This document shows positions 17,004-25,683 of a stretch of 64,000 nucleotides of DNA, piece after piece. Location of the stretch: positions 1 to 64,000 of the IMG/VR virus record IMGVR_UViG_3300031162_001159, one strand, 5' to 3'. How positions within the stretch are numbered: position 1 is the first letter of the stretch; each line of letters starts with the position of its first letter. The position numbers and the translations under genes are program-made. The notes under the pieces are model-generated. The model saw nothing but the letters and a program-made list of their open reading frames with translations, searched no databases and was not told where the DNA came from. The DNA comes from a virus.

Positions 17004-18132
17004 GGTAATATATATAGGCAACTATAAGGATGGGACGGGGTGGGCAAATGCTTCACTTAACAACATCTTAGCAATGGATAGTGTCGGAATTGATGTAATT
17101 CCAAGAGCTATAACATATGAGCAAGAGACAAAGGGTGTTCCTGAGCGAATTTTGGAACTTGAACAGAAGTCAACTCGTGGTGCTGAAATTTGTATTCAAC
17201 ATACGCTTCCTAGTGCTTATTCTTATAATTCAAACTTCAAAAATATTGGGTTTTACGAAACAGAGACTGATGATTTCAGAAAGTCTTTGTGGCCTAAGTA
17301 TATCAACACTCTAGACGAAGCATGGGTTCCTAACACAAAGGGGGCTGTGGCTTCTCAGTTTAGTGGTGTCAATGTTCCAATTCATGTGGTTCCACATTGT
17401 CTGCCTATTGAAAAATATAATAGAGATGATGAGAATGATTTTATTGCTCCAGAAATTAAAGATACCTTCAATTTTTTGTTTGTTGGTGAATTGGTAGAGC
17501 GTAAAAACCTAGAGGCTTTGATTAGAGCTTATCATGGGGAATTTCACCCCAAAGAAAAGGTTAACTTAGTGATTAAGTCAAACCTTCCAAACGCTCACGG
17601 TCAAAACCCCTTTTTCTTAATGCAAGATTATACAGATGCAACAAGGGAGAAGATGAAGATTAGGAAAAATTATAAGGGCGAAATGATTTTTGCCGAGCAT
17701 CTACCCAAAAGCGTATATCTGTCTATTCTTAGACAATGCCACTGCTTTGTTATGCCTTCTCGTGGAGAAGCCTGTTGTATTCCAGCCCTAGAAGCTGGAT
17801 TGATGGGGTTACCAGTTCTATATACTGAAAACAATGGGATGAAAGATTATTGTGGCTTAAATCATGGATCTTCGGATAATGTGATTAATGCTGTTGATTC
17901 ACACAAATCTCCATGCTATAATGCTCTAGACACAATAGATGGACTTCAAAGAGGTGACGAAATGTGGCAAGAAATAAACATTTCAGATCTGCAAATCAAA
18001 ATGCGTCTCATGTATGAGTCGTGGAGAACAGACAGAGAAAGATATGAAGAAATGTCAAAAGTCCAGAGACTTAGAAGTGAGGCATTTTCTTACGAGCAGG
18101 TCGGCAATTTGATAAAGGAGAAACTTAAATGA
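16990..18132 (+). CDS. GT-B glycosyltransferase, 380 aa
   Basis: It starts at an ATG overlapping the previous gene by 14 bases. The N-terminal half reads VIYIGNYKDGTGWANASLN, with a DEAWVPN segment typical of many GT4-like enzymes. The C-terminal half has FLFVGELVERKNLEALIRA and the donor-binding block SRGEACCIPALEAGLMGLPV. All elements of a complete GT-B enzyme are present. The acceptor and sugar cannot be told. Confidence 0.82.
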   Translation: MSSNKVIYIGNYKDGTGWANASLNNILAMDSVGIDVIPRAITYEQETKGVPERILELEQKSTRGAEICIQHTLPSAYSYNSNFKNIGFYETETDDFRKSLWPKYINTLDEAWVPNTKGAVASQFSGVNVPIHVVPHCLPIEKYNRDDENDFIAPEIKDTFNFLFVGELVERKNLEALIRAYHGEFHPKEKVNLVIKSNLPNAHGQNPFFLMQDYTDATREKMKIRKNYKGEMIFAEHLPKSVYLSILRQCHCFVMPSRGEACCIPALEAGLMGLPVLYTENNGMKDYCGLNHGSSDNVINAVDSHKSPCYNALDTIDGLQRGDEMWQEINISDLQIKMRLMYESWRTDRERYEEMSKVQRLRSEAFSYEQVGNLIKEKLK

Positions 18133-19157
18133 AAACGCCTGTAGCTACAAACTTTGCGATATCTTCTATTCTTAAAAGGGCAAATTTGGAGGAAGGTGAT
18201 CCACTCAATATTATCACTTTCTGTACTCATGAAAGATATGAGCAAAACCTATCTAAGACTGGTCACAACTTCTATTCTCTAAAACAGGGGAAGACTTGGA
18301 ATTCTGACTATGGCGTACAACCCAATAATTACCATCAGGTTAGTCGTCTATATGAACATATTAATTATGATCTCGTCCTATGTCAAGATATGGGAAGATA
18401 TGAAATGGCGAGAACTCTCGCAAACAATTATAATTTACCCCTCATTCTTTTGACTCACACCCTGCCAGATGTTAGATATAATGTAGACAGACAGAGAGCA
18501 CAAATGAATTCTCTAGATGTTGATGAATTCGTATTTATTTCTGCATTTAATGGAAATCAGTGGGGTCTTACTAGGGACTTCTCGGTTGTTCATCACGGAA
18601 TGGACTTGGAATTTTGGGGGGATTGTGAGACGACAAGAGGGAACTCTATTATTTCAGTTGCAAATCTTTTCCCAGAAAGAGATTGGTGTCTCGGTTGGAA
18701 TCTATGGAAAAATATTGTAGGTTTTGAGGAAGGTTCTACAGACTACCCTGTTGAGCTAGTGGGAAATAACCCGCCATACTCTAAAGCCGCCTCATCTATT
18801 CAATCGCTAAGAAAAAAGTATCACGAGAACTCTATTTTTCTTAATACATCGATACACTCCCCCGTTCCTATGTCTTTGATGGAAGCTATGGCATGTGGAT
18901 GTGCTATTGTTTCTACTGAGACCTGTATGATTCCCGATATTGTAGAACACGGAGTCAGCGGATTTCTTTCTAATGATCCAGATACACTCAGGGCTTCTAT
19001 CGAAACCTTGCTAGATAATCCCGAAAAGGCTAAAGAGATGGGAGACAACGCTAAAAAAGCTATACAAGGTTTCTCTTTGGACCACTTTACAACAGATTGG
19101 AATAAACTATTTTATAAGGTAATTAATAACTATGAAAGTAATTTACACAAAAAATGA
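18129..19157 (+). CDS. GT-B glycosyltransferase (GT4-like), 342 aa
   Basis: The C-terminal domain carries MSLMEAMACGCAIVSTE followed by IPDIVEHGVSGFLSNDPD and a helical NPEKAKEMGDNAKKA segment, typical of GT4 enzymes. The N-terminal domain is shorter than usual but has the expected alternating strands (NLPLILLTHTLP, DEFVFISAFNG). It overlaps both neighbours (ATGA at 5', 26 bases at 3'). Confidence 0.82.
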   Translation: MKTPVATNFAISSILKRANLEEGDPLNIITFCTHERYEQNLSKTGHNFYSLKQGKTWNSDYGVQPNNYHQVSRLYEHINYDLVLCQDMGRYEMARTLANNYNLPLILLTHTLPDVRYNVDRQRAQMNSLDVDEFVFISAFNGNQWGLTRDFSVVHHGMDLEFWGDCETTRGNSIISVANLFPERDWCLGWNLWKNIVGFEEGSTDYPVELVGNNPPYSKAASSIQSLRKKYHENSIFLNTSIHSPVPMSLMEAMACGCAIVSTETCMIPDIVEHGVSGFLSNDPDTLRASIETLLDNPEKAKEMGDNAKKAIQGFSLDHFTTDWNKLFYKVINNYESNLHKK

Positions 19158-19545
19158 TCCCGAACTAAATGGTTATATCCATGTTGGAAATAATCAGATG
19201 CTAAATCTATTGGTTGATGACAACGAAGCTGATGAGATTATTGTAGAAAATATGTTATCACAAGTTCCGTTTGCTGAATTGCCAAATTATTACCACAGTC
19301 TTTTAGCAAAATTGAGGGTTGGTGGTAAGCTTGTTATTTACTATCTCGATTTTGATCTTGTATCGATGCAATATGAGAAGGGAGATCTAACAATTAAAGA
19401 TGTTAGTCAGTTGGTATTCACGGAAAATGTCCAATGCCTCATTAACGAAAGTGTTGTCTCCAATCTGATTGGTGATACACTAAAAATCGAACAAAAAGAT
19501 TACAATTCTGATTATCAAGGGGTTGTTGTAGGAGTAAGAGAATGA
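19132..19545 (+). CDS. Truncated SAM-methyltransferase-like protein, 137 aa
   Basis: The segment YYHSLLAKLRVGGKLVIYYLDFD resembles the post-motif region of class I SAM-dependent methyltransferases (KLRxGGxLxIxxxD). The glycine-rich SAM-binding motif I is absent: the N-terminus reads IHVGNNQMLNLLVDD. Such short forms recur in phage and polysaccharide loci and may be inactive or regulatory. Function is uncertain. Confidence 0.5.
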   Translation: MKVIYTKNDPELNGYIHVGNNQMLNLLVDDNEADEIIVENMLSQVPFAELPNYYHSLLAKLRVGGKLVIYYLDFDLVSMQYEKGDLTIKDVSQLVFTENVQCLINESVVSNLIGDTLKIEQKDYNSDYQGVVVGVRE

Positions 19546-20075
19546 AGATGTATCCCAATGTAGGATTTCTAATAATCTCAAGAGATAGAAAGCTGGATCT
19601 CGTGAGAAAAAGAATCAAGGAAATAAAAAATCAGAATTTTCCGGCTTCAAAAATTGTTGTCTGTGTAGAAAGACCAGAGTTTGTTACTGAGACTATCGAA
19701 ATACTCAAAGCAGAAGAAATTGAGCATTTTAATGTTGTACAGCTTTATGATTTTGACTATGATGATATTGAGATAGTTGATGAATGTTATCGCTACTGTG
19801 TAGCATATATGGCTGTATTCGAAAGCAACTACTCGATACCTAAGAAGTTTGCTGGAGAATTCAACAATCTATTAAAGCAGGGCCATATGATAACCTTTAT
19901 GGGGCCATATGACGACCAAGAGCTTAGTGGTATGATCATCCATTGCCCTATTTTTAAGCTACTACATGGTAACAAGCCTGTTATTCACCCAGACGGAACA
20001 CGAGACAACAGAACGTTTGAAGAACGTGTTGCCGAAATGACCGAAGAGTTTGAGGTAAAAAATGAAAATCTTTAA
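19542..20075 (+). CDS. Small GT-A-like (GT2-related) protein, 177 aa
   Basis: The opening NVGFLIISRDRKLDLVRKRIKEIKNQNFPASKIVV resembles the first strand and helix of family 2 glycosyltransferases, but it is short and no clear DxD follows; the nearest is DFDYDD near residue 68. It might be a minimal or degenerate glycosyltransferase. It overlaps the previous gene by 4 bases and the next by 14. Confidence 0.45.
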   Translation: MKMYPNVGFLIISRDRKLDLVRKRIKEIKNQNFPASKIVVCVERPEFVTETIEILKAEEIEHFNVVQLYDFDYDDIEIVDECYRYCVAYMAVFESNYSIPKKFAGEFNNLLKQGHMITFMGPYDDQELSGMIIHCPIFKLLHGNKPVIHPDGTRDNRTFEERVAEMTEEFEVKNENL

Positions 20076-20436
20076 AAGGGGAGAGACTGAAAACAATAAT
20101 ATTATATTTGAAAACTCAAACGAACAAGGTATATATTGTTTCACATCTCCGAGAAGTCCAAGTGGTGGGATGTACCCTCCACGGTATGTAGGTCATCATA
20201 TAGGATATAATTTTGATTTTCCTGTAAATGATTCAGACCCCAAGGAAGAAGAGGCATGGGTAGATGTTTGGAATAAAAACCATATGTTTTTTGTGAAAAA
20301 GAACGATGAATTTGTACCACGACCAAGAGGGTATCAGCCTATTAGTGAAAATACCCCTCCAAGTTGGTTCTCTTATAATTTTAAAACAGATAAATTCAAA
20401 TTGCCACATGAGGTAGATATAGCAAATGAGAAGTAA
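20062..20436 (+). CDS. Hypothetical protein, 124 aa
   Basis: The protein is rich in Pro, Tyr and Trp (RSPSGGMYPPRYVGHHIGYNFDFPV, PPSWFSYNF), with no recognised domain, signal peptide or membrane segment. It is embedded between glycosyltransferase genes, with which it overlaps on both sides, so a role in the same glycan pathway is likely but unproven. Confidence 0.55.
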   Translation: MKIFKRGETENNNIIFENSNEQGIYCFTSPRSPSGGMYPPRYVGHHIGYNFDFPVNDSDPKEEEAWVDVWNKNHMFFVKKNDEFVPRPRGYQPISENTPPSWFSYNFKTDKFKLPHEVDIANEK

Positions 20437-21268
20437 TCCAGAAGTAACAATTATCATAACGAACTATAATTACGGGAAGTATGTGCTTGCCGCTTTTAGA
20501 AGCATATATGAGCAAAACTATGATGGTATAATAAACACCATTATTGTTAATGACGGATCAACAGATGACTCTCTAGCTATTTTGGAGTCGGAATTCTTCT
20601 GCTGTGATGAGTATGACCACAAAAGAAGTAATATCAACCAAGATTTCTATAAAGGTCCGATTGATATCTATCAAAAAGTCTATGACGATGGTAATTATGG
20701 ACCAATGAATACGATGGTACTGAATATCGAGAATTCAGGTGCTAGTGTTGCCCGTAATGTTGGAATCAACTATGCTCTTAGAAAGTTTCGCAAGACAAAA
20801 GTTGTGGGGATTTTAGATGCTGACGATATGTACTACCCAGACAAAGTGCGAAAACTAGCCGCAGAACTAACTGACTACAAAGAAGTTGCCGTAGCCTACT
20901 CTGACTATGATATAGAGAAGACGTATGATGGCAAAAACTATACGAAGACAGAATATAAAAAGCCCTTTTCTACTTTGCAACTCCAAAGGGAATGCATAAT
21001 AAGCAGTGGCTCTCTAATCGGGGTTGATGCTCTAAAAAGCGTTGCTAAGGGGGGCATCTACTATAACCCCAAACTTCATGGTCCGGGTAGTGAAGAGTTC
21101 GTAGGATGTACAGAAGACTATGATTTGTGGTTACGTCTATCTAGAAGACACATAGCTTGTCATGTCCCAGAGTCTTTGTCAATTGCTAGAGAGCATGGGG
21201 ATAATGCTAGTCATAAAATGACACAAGAGATCTTTAACAAGAATGCACAAATAATTAAAGGTGGATAA
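20426..21268 (+). CDS. Family 2 glycosyltransferase (GT-A), 280 aa
   Basis: The N-terminus PEVTIIITNYNYGKYV and TIIVNDGSTDDS are hallmarks of GT2 enzymes. NSGASVARNVGINYA precedes the metal-binding DADD at residues 131-134, and a C-terminal GCTEDYDLWLRLS supplies the ED catalytic-base motif. It is soluble and complete. It is expected to transfer a sugar from a nucleotide donor in the cytoplasm. Confidence 0.88.
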   Translation: MRSNPEVTIIITNYNYGKYVLAAFRSIYEQNYDGIINTIIVNDGSTDDSLAILESEFFCCDEYDHKRSNINQDFYKGPIDIYQKVYDDGNYGPMNTMVLNIENSGASVARNVGINYALRKFRKTKVVGILDADDMYYPDKVRKLAAELTDYKEVAVAYSDYDIEKTYDGKNYTKTEYKKPFSTLQLQRECIISSGSLIGVDALKSVAKGGIYYNPKLHGPGSEEFVGCTEDYDLWLRLSRRHIACHVPESLSIAREHGDNASHKMTQEIFNKNAQIIKGG

Positions 21269-21984
21269 TGACAACTATAGCTATCAAAAAGCAGGGTGTA
21301 GAACCGACCGTTGTTCTACTGTCTGCCGGTATTGGCAATAGGATCAAAAGTAACGAGCCAAGAGCCTTAATTCCATATGCGAACACTACATTAATAGAAT
21401 ATCAAATAAGAACAATCAGTAATTCGTTCAATAAGTGTGATATTATTGTGGTATGCGGTCATGAATCATACAAAATAAATAAAAGGCTAGAGCCATATAA
21501 GAATGTGAGGATTGTCGAGAACGAAAATTATGAGATAACAGGCTCTGCATCCAGTATGCGATTAGGTTTTAATAATACAAAAAACAATAGAGTTATCCTA
21601 ATTCATGGGGATTTGATCTTCAATAAACAAACCATTTCCAATCTTGACTATAGACAGTCTTTTTTGCTGGTTGATAACCGAGATATGATTAAAGAGAGAG
21701 AGGTTGGGGTTGTTATTTCTGACAATGAGTGTGCTTCAAATATGTGTTTTGGTGTAGATACAAAGTGGTGTCAAATAGCTCATTTCACAGGAAAAGAATT
21801 AGAAAGATTGAGAAGAGACTTAAACAAGAATAACGATTTCAACAAGAGAAGACTAACTTTTGAGGTCATTAACGACTTGATAAATACCAAAGGTAGTTTT
21901 AAGTGTTATGAGCCAGAAGAAATGCAAATTTTTGAACTAGATTCCATGAAGGATTTTTTAGAGGGAGAGGTTAATATACGATGA
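21268..21984 (+). CDS. Sugar/choline-phosphate nucleotidyltransferase-like protein, 238 aa
   Basis: The N-terminal TVVLLSAGIGNRI and EPRALIPYANTTLIEYQI follow the pattern of NTP-transferase enzymes that make activated sugars or CDP-choline (LicC-like), and ITGSASSMRLG plus VILIHGDLIF supply the base-binding and metal-binding parts. The usual catalytic PK is PR here, which could lower or change activity. It would supply an activated donor to the surrounding transferases. The exact substrate is unknown. Confidence 0.72.
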   Translation: MTTIAIKKQGVEPTVVLLSAGIGNRIKSNEPRALIPYANTTLIEYQIRTISNSFNKCDIIVVCGHESYKINKRLEPYKNVRIVENENYEITGSASSMRLGFNNTKNNRVILIHGDLIFNKQTISNLDYRQSFLLVDNRDMIKEREVGVVISDNECASNMCFGVDTKWCQIAHFTGKELERLRRDLNKNNDFNKRRLTFEVINDLINTKGSFKCYEPEEMQIFELDSMKDFLEGEVNIR

Positions 21985-23012
21985 AGGTAATGATACAATC
22001 GGACGGAAAACACGCACACTATTATCAGAGACTAGCTTGGGCAAACGCGATAAATTCACTCCCCGGATATGAGGCAAAACTGTGGTGGTCTGATGAGGTG
22101 TCAGCATTCGATGCTTTTGATAGATACCAGCCAGACCTTTTCTTAGGGCAGACATACAATCTAAACAAGTCAATAATCAAGTGTATCTCTGAAAGACCTT
22201 GGATCAAGGTTGGTTTAAGAGCGGGTGATTGGGGGAGTCAGGAGACCGATGACAGATTTGGGATTCTGAAAGCCACTGATGAAGAAAAGAGATTGGTCCA
22301 TCAACTTGTAGAAGAAACCGGGAAACCAGATTTTTTACATATACACTATCCAGAGTATGCTTTAGAGGTAACTCACGATAAGTGGGCAGAGACTGGCGTT
22401 CCAGTAAAGTCGCTATTAATGTGTGCAGATGTTAACTCCTATGGTGGTGCTGGTTACACTAAGTCTCTCGCTTGCGACATTGGTTTTGTCGGTGGATATT
22501 GGCCCTACAAAGGTCAGGTAATAGATCCCTATTTTCAACCTATCCTTAGAGACCAGAATCTAAATATAAAAATCTTTGGGAATCAACCGTGGACTGAGAC
22601 GGAGCGTTTTTGTGGGTCTCTAGATGATGCTAACGTAAAACACCTATTCGCTTCGGCTAAAATCTGCCCAAACTTATCTGAACCACACGCCCAAGAGTAC
22701 GGATTTGATATCAATGAACGTGTATTCAAAGCGGCATTCTGTGGAGCATTCGTTATATCTGACCATGTTGAGGGTATGAAGCATGGGTCTGTTTTTGGGG
22801 AATTTCTTGAAACTGCTAAAACGCCAGAAGACTTCAAGGACAAAATCTACTATTATTTAGGTGAGGGAGCAGATCTAAGGAAAGATCATGCCGAACAGCT
22901 TCGTTCTGTTGTGGTAAATAATCATACCAATTTCCATCGTATTGAAGAGATTCTATCCCATGTAGGGGTAGAAGATCCAAAAGTTAAGGAATATCAAGAT
23001 GCTATTAAATAG
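21981..23012 (+). CDS. CgeB-like GT-B glycosyltransferase, 343 aa
   Basis: The C-terminal half has IGFVGGYWPYKGQ, LNIKIFGNQPW and the block YGFDINERVFKAAFCGAFVISD, which match the CgeB/Glyco_trans_1_2-type family in which the donor site reads R.FE..A.G...I. The N-terminal half (SDGKHAHYYQRLAWANAI) is typical of the same group. It ends with its stop at 23010-23012, followed by a 259-base gap that holds only a small broken ORF. Confidence 0.78.
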   Translation: MKVMIQSDGKHAHYYQRLAWANAINSLPGYEAKLWWSDEVSAFDAFDRYQPDLFLGQTYNLNKSIIKCISERPWIKVGLRAGDWGSQETDDRFGILKATDEEKRLVHQLVEETGKPDFLHIHYPEYALEVTHDKWAETGVPVKSLLMCADVNSYGGAGYTKSLACDIGFVGGYWPYKGQVIDPYFQPILRDQNLNIKIFGNQPWTETERFCGSLDDANVKHLFASAKICPNLSEPHAQEYGFDINERVFKAAFCGAFVISDHVEGMKHGSVFGEFLETAKTPEDFKDKIYYYLGEGADLRKDHAEQLRSVVVNNHTNFHRIEEILSHVGVEDPKVKEYQDAIK

Positions 23013-23076
23013 ACTTTGGCTTAAGTGTTGTGAGATAGAACTAAAAAAATGACAGTTAAAGATAGGAGTGATACAA

Positions 23077-23260
23077 ATGTGGGAATATCTAAGAGCAAGA
23101 ATTGATGTCGGATTTCACCTACAAAAAGAAAAAACATTGTTTGGGGACTGGTACACAATTGAAGCATATTCAGGACTAGCTTCTTATAAAAAAAGATTTT
23201 CAAGAACATGAAAAAGAACAAGTTGTTAGATTAATTAATAGGTTTTTCGACTGTATATAG
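23077..23260 (+). pseudogene. Small ORF interrupted by a frameshift in an A7 run
   Basis: An AGGAG at 23064-23068 precedes the ATG at 23077. The frame reads MWEYLRARIDVGFHLQKEK and stops at TGA 23209-23211 (44 aa). At the A7 tract near 23193-23199, skipping one A opens a frame continuing DFQEHEKEQVVRLI to a TAG at 23258-23260, which would give a protein of about 61 residues ending just before the next gene. The continuation looks protein-like, so either a homopolymer error, a real frameshift mutation, or slippage is involved. No function is recognised. Confidence 0.45.
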
Positions 23261-23271
23261 GATAGATATTA

Positions 23272-24198
23272 ATGACAATTTTAGTAACGGGTGGTACGGG
23301 TTTTGTAGGAGAAAATCTAGTAGAAAGACTAGAACAAGAAAAATATAGCTACGCTTTCTTTGGAAGTAAAGATTATAATTTACTCAAACAACAACACGTA
23401 GAATACTTGCTTAATACTGTAGAGCCAGATACCATTATTCATCTCGCAGCTTCTGTTGGCGGTATCGGTGCTAACCAAAAAAATCCAGCGAAATTTATGT
23501 TCGACAATCTATGTATGGGGATGAATCTTATTGATGCCGCTCATCGTCATGGCTCGTGTACTCGTTTTATCATGTTGGGAACCGTTTGTTCATACCCTAA
23601 ACTTACTCCTGTGCCATTTAATGAGACTCATATTTGGAACGGATACCCAGAAGAAACAAACGCTCCATACGGAATCGCTAAGAAGACTTTAGCTGAGTTG
23701 GGGTTTGCTTACCATAAGCAGTATGGGTTTGAGTTTTATAATCTAGTGCCGACTAATTTATTCGGGCCTCGTGACAATTTCGATCCTGAGTCTTCTCATG
23801 TTATACCAGCTATTATCAGAAAAGTAAAGCAAGCAAAAAAGAGGGGAGACCACAAGATCGATCTTTGGGGAACGGGGGAAGCTACTCGCGATTTTCTCTA
23901 TGTGGATGATCTTGTAGATGCTATTATCTCATCTTTAGATAGGGATTTACCACCAGAGCCAATAAACATCGGTACAGGTGTTGAGACAAAAATTGTGGAA
24001 TTATCAGAGATTATCTGTGAAAAAATGGGGTATGAGGGTACTATCTTCTATAATTCAGATAAGCCAGATGGACAACCAAGGCGTTGTTTGGATTACTCAA
24101 AAGCAAATTACTACCTCGACTTTGAACCAAAAGTGGCTTTAAGTGAGGGATTAGACAGGACCATAGAGTATGCAGAACATTGTATTTTCGAAGAATAG
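23272..24198 (+). CDS. GDP-L-fucose synthase-like NAD(P)-dependent epimerase/reductase, 308 aa
   Basis: It is a member of the short-chain dehydrogenase family that converts GDP-4-keto-6-deoxymannose to GDP-fucose. TGGTGFVG at residues 6-13 is the cofactor loop, and Y133-x3-K137 (YGIAK) is the catalytic pair. ASVGGIGANQ, NLFGPRDNFDPESSHVIPA and RDFLYVDDL are blocks I associate with Fcl/WcaG. No GDP-mannose 4,6-dehydratase partner is in the window, so the substrate would have to come from the host or another phage region. Confidence 0.85.
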   Translation: MTILVTGGTGFVGENLVERLEQEKYSYAFFGSKDYNLLKQQHVEYLLNTVEPDTIIHLAASVGGIGANQKNPAKFMFDNLCMGMNLIDAAHRHGSCTRFIMLGTVCSYPKLTPVPFNETHIWNGYPEETNAPYGIAKKTLAELGFAYHKQYGFEFYNLVPTNLFGPRDNFDPESSHVIPAIIRKVKQAKKRGDHKIDLWGTGEATRDFLYVDDLVDAIISSLDRDLPPEPINIGTGVETKIVELSEIICEKMGYEGTIFYNSDKPDGQPRRCLDYSKANYYLDFEPKVALSEGLDRTIEYAEHCIFEE

Positions 24199-25039
24199 AC
24201 CATTACAGCTAGACCTTACTCTTAAGAGTATTGAGAAGAATTGGGGTGGTGATATAGATATAGTTTATACAACATCAAAAGAATATATAGATTCATACAA
24301 GATTTTAGCTAAACAATACCCTGATTACGAATTTGTTAAGCAGGGTAAAAATATTTTTAGAGATGTCTATGAAAGCATAGATTCATCACCGGATGACTAT
24401 ATCTGTTTCTTCACAGACGATGACATAGTATATAGAGATGCAGGCAGGTATTTGTCTTGTGAGGCTCTAGATAGTGCCTTATCTGATACAGCCTGCCTTT
24501 CATTACGTTTAGGGACCAACATCTCAAAACGAGATATATCTGGCACTCTAGTTGATGACTCAATCCCCCAACTTTTTCCTTGCTCACCCTCTCTTATTAA
24601 ATGGAACAGAACAAGCATTCCGATAGGTGGATATTGGTCTTACCCACTGTCAGTAGACGGTCATGTTTTCAAATCAAGTGTTATCAAAAATATAATGTCA
24701 GAAATGTCGTCATGGGTAGACCATTGTAGGAGAGATCTAACATTCAGATATGATGGAACCCCTAATATGCTGGAAAGCATGATGCAAAGATTTTGGTTTG
24801 AATTACCTGCAATAATGGCAGCACCACTATTTAGTTGTGTCGTCAATAGCCCAAACAACAGAGTACAGAGTTCAGTAAAAAATAGAAGCGGGGATCTTTT
24901 TCCAATTGATCCGAAAGACGCCTTAAAACTATTTGAAGAGGGTAAACGTATTAACTTGAATTCACTTATTTCAAGTGAACCAAATATAAAATGTCCTCAC
25001 CAAGAGATTGACCTTCTAGGATTTACGGAGAAAATTTAA
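24170..25039 (+). CDS. GT-A glycosyltransferase-like protein, 289 aa
   Basis: The protein begins QNIVFSKNRPLQLDLTLKSI, a nucleotide-sugar-binding first strand and helix, and has a metal-binding FTDDDIVYRD near residue 83. It is complete in length for a GT-A enzyme but does not match standard GT2 motifs closely. It overlaps the epimerase by 29 bases, implying coupled expression. Confidence 0.7.
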   Translation: MQNIVFSKNRPLQLDLTLKSIEKNWGGDIDIVYTTSKEYIDSYKILAKQYPDYEFVKQGKNIFRDVYESIDSSPDDYICFFTDDDIVYRDAGRYLSCEALDSALSDTACLSLRLGTNISKRDISGTLVDDSIPQLFPCSPSLIKWNRTSIPIGGYWSYPLSVDGHVFKSSVIKNIMSEMSSWVDHCRRDLTFRYDGTPNMLESMMQRFWFELPAIMAAPLFSCVVNSPNNRVQSSVKNRSGDLFPIDPKDALKLFEEGKRINLNSLISSEPNIKCPHQEIDLLGFTEKI

Positions 25040-25683
25040 TGATTTTTGACTTTAAAGAAATAGCGAACCGACTAAACATAACAGGTGTTATTCACGTAGG
25101 TGGGTTTGTAGGCGAAGAATTATCAATATATAGAGAGTGCGGTCTATATAATACGATTATGTTTGAGCCACAACTGGATCTTGCAGAAATAATTGACTCT
25201 AAAATGGTAGAGGGTGAAGAGATATGTCCAATCGCTTTAGGTGATGAACCCGGAGAAGCCACAATGTTTATATCTGAAACTGAGGGTGGCATAAAAAACG
25301 GATCTGGAGCACCTAGTTCTTTATTAAAACCCTTCAAGCATCTCACAGAACATAAGAATGTAACATTCCCTGCTAAAAAAAGGGGGGTTTTGGTAGATAC
25401 TCTTGACAATTGGATTTCTGATACCCTTAGCATAAAAGATGAGCTATCATATAACTTCTTGAATATTGATGTTCAGGGGTATGAGCTAAAAGTTCTAAAG
25501 GGGGCAGAACGAACTTTAGATAATATCAAAGGATTGATTGTTGAGGTCAACAGAGACGAAGTATATAAAGATTGTGCAAAAATATGGGAGATAGACGAAT
25601 TTTTAGAAAACAAAGGTTTCAAAAGAACACTACTTACTTGGCAAAGCGAAAGTTGGGGGGATGCACTCTATGAACGATCCTAA
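25039..25683 (+). CDS. FkbM-family SAM-dependent methyltransferase, 214 aa
   Basis: FkbM enzymes O-methylate sugars or other hydroxyls. The opening GVIHVGGFVGEELSIYRECG and IMFEPQ correspond to motif I and the acidic end of strand 2. FLNIDVQGYELKVLKGAERTL is the family's signature block. It starts on the last base of the preceding stop codon. A second FkbM protein lies at 27365. Confidence 0.85.
   Translation: MIFDFKEIANRLNITGVIHVGGFVGEELSIYRECGLYNTIMFEPQLDLAEIIDSKMVEGEEICPIALGDEPGEATMFISETEGGIKNGSGAPSSLLKPFKHLTEHKNVTFPAKKRGVLVDTLDNWISDTLSIKDELSYNFLNIDVQGYELKVLKGAERTLDNIKGLIVEVNRDEVYKDCAKIWEIDEFLENKGFKRTLLTWQSESWGDALYERS

Noticed and set aside
24954-24979. Two mutually exclusive 7-bp hairpins (ACTTGAA/TTCAAGT and TTCACTT/AAGTGAA)
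   Set aside because: They lie inside a coding region with no leader or T-run nearby; chance in AT-rich sequence is likely.
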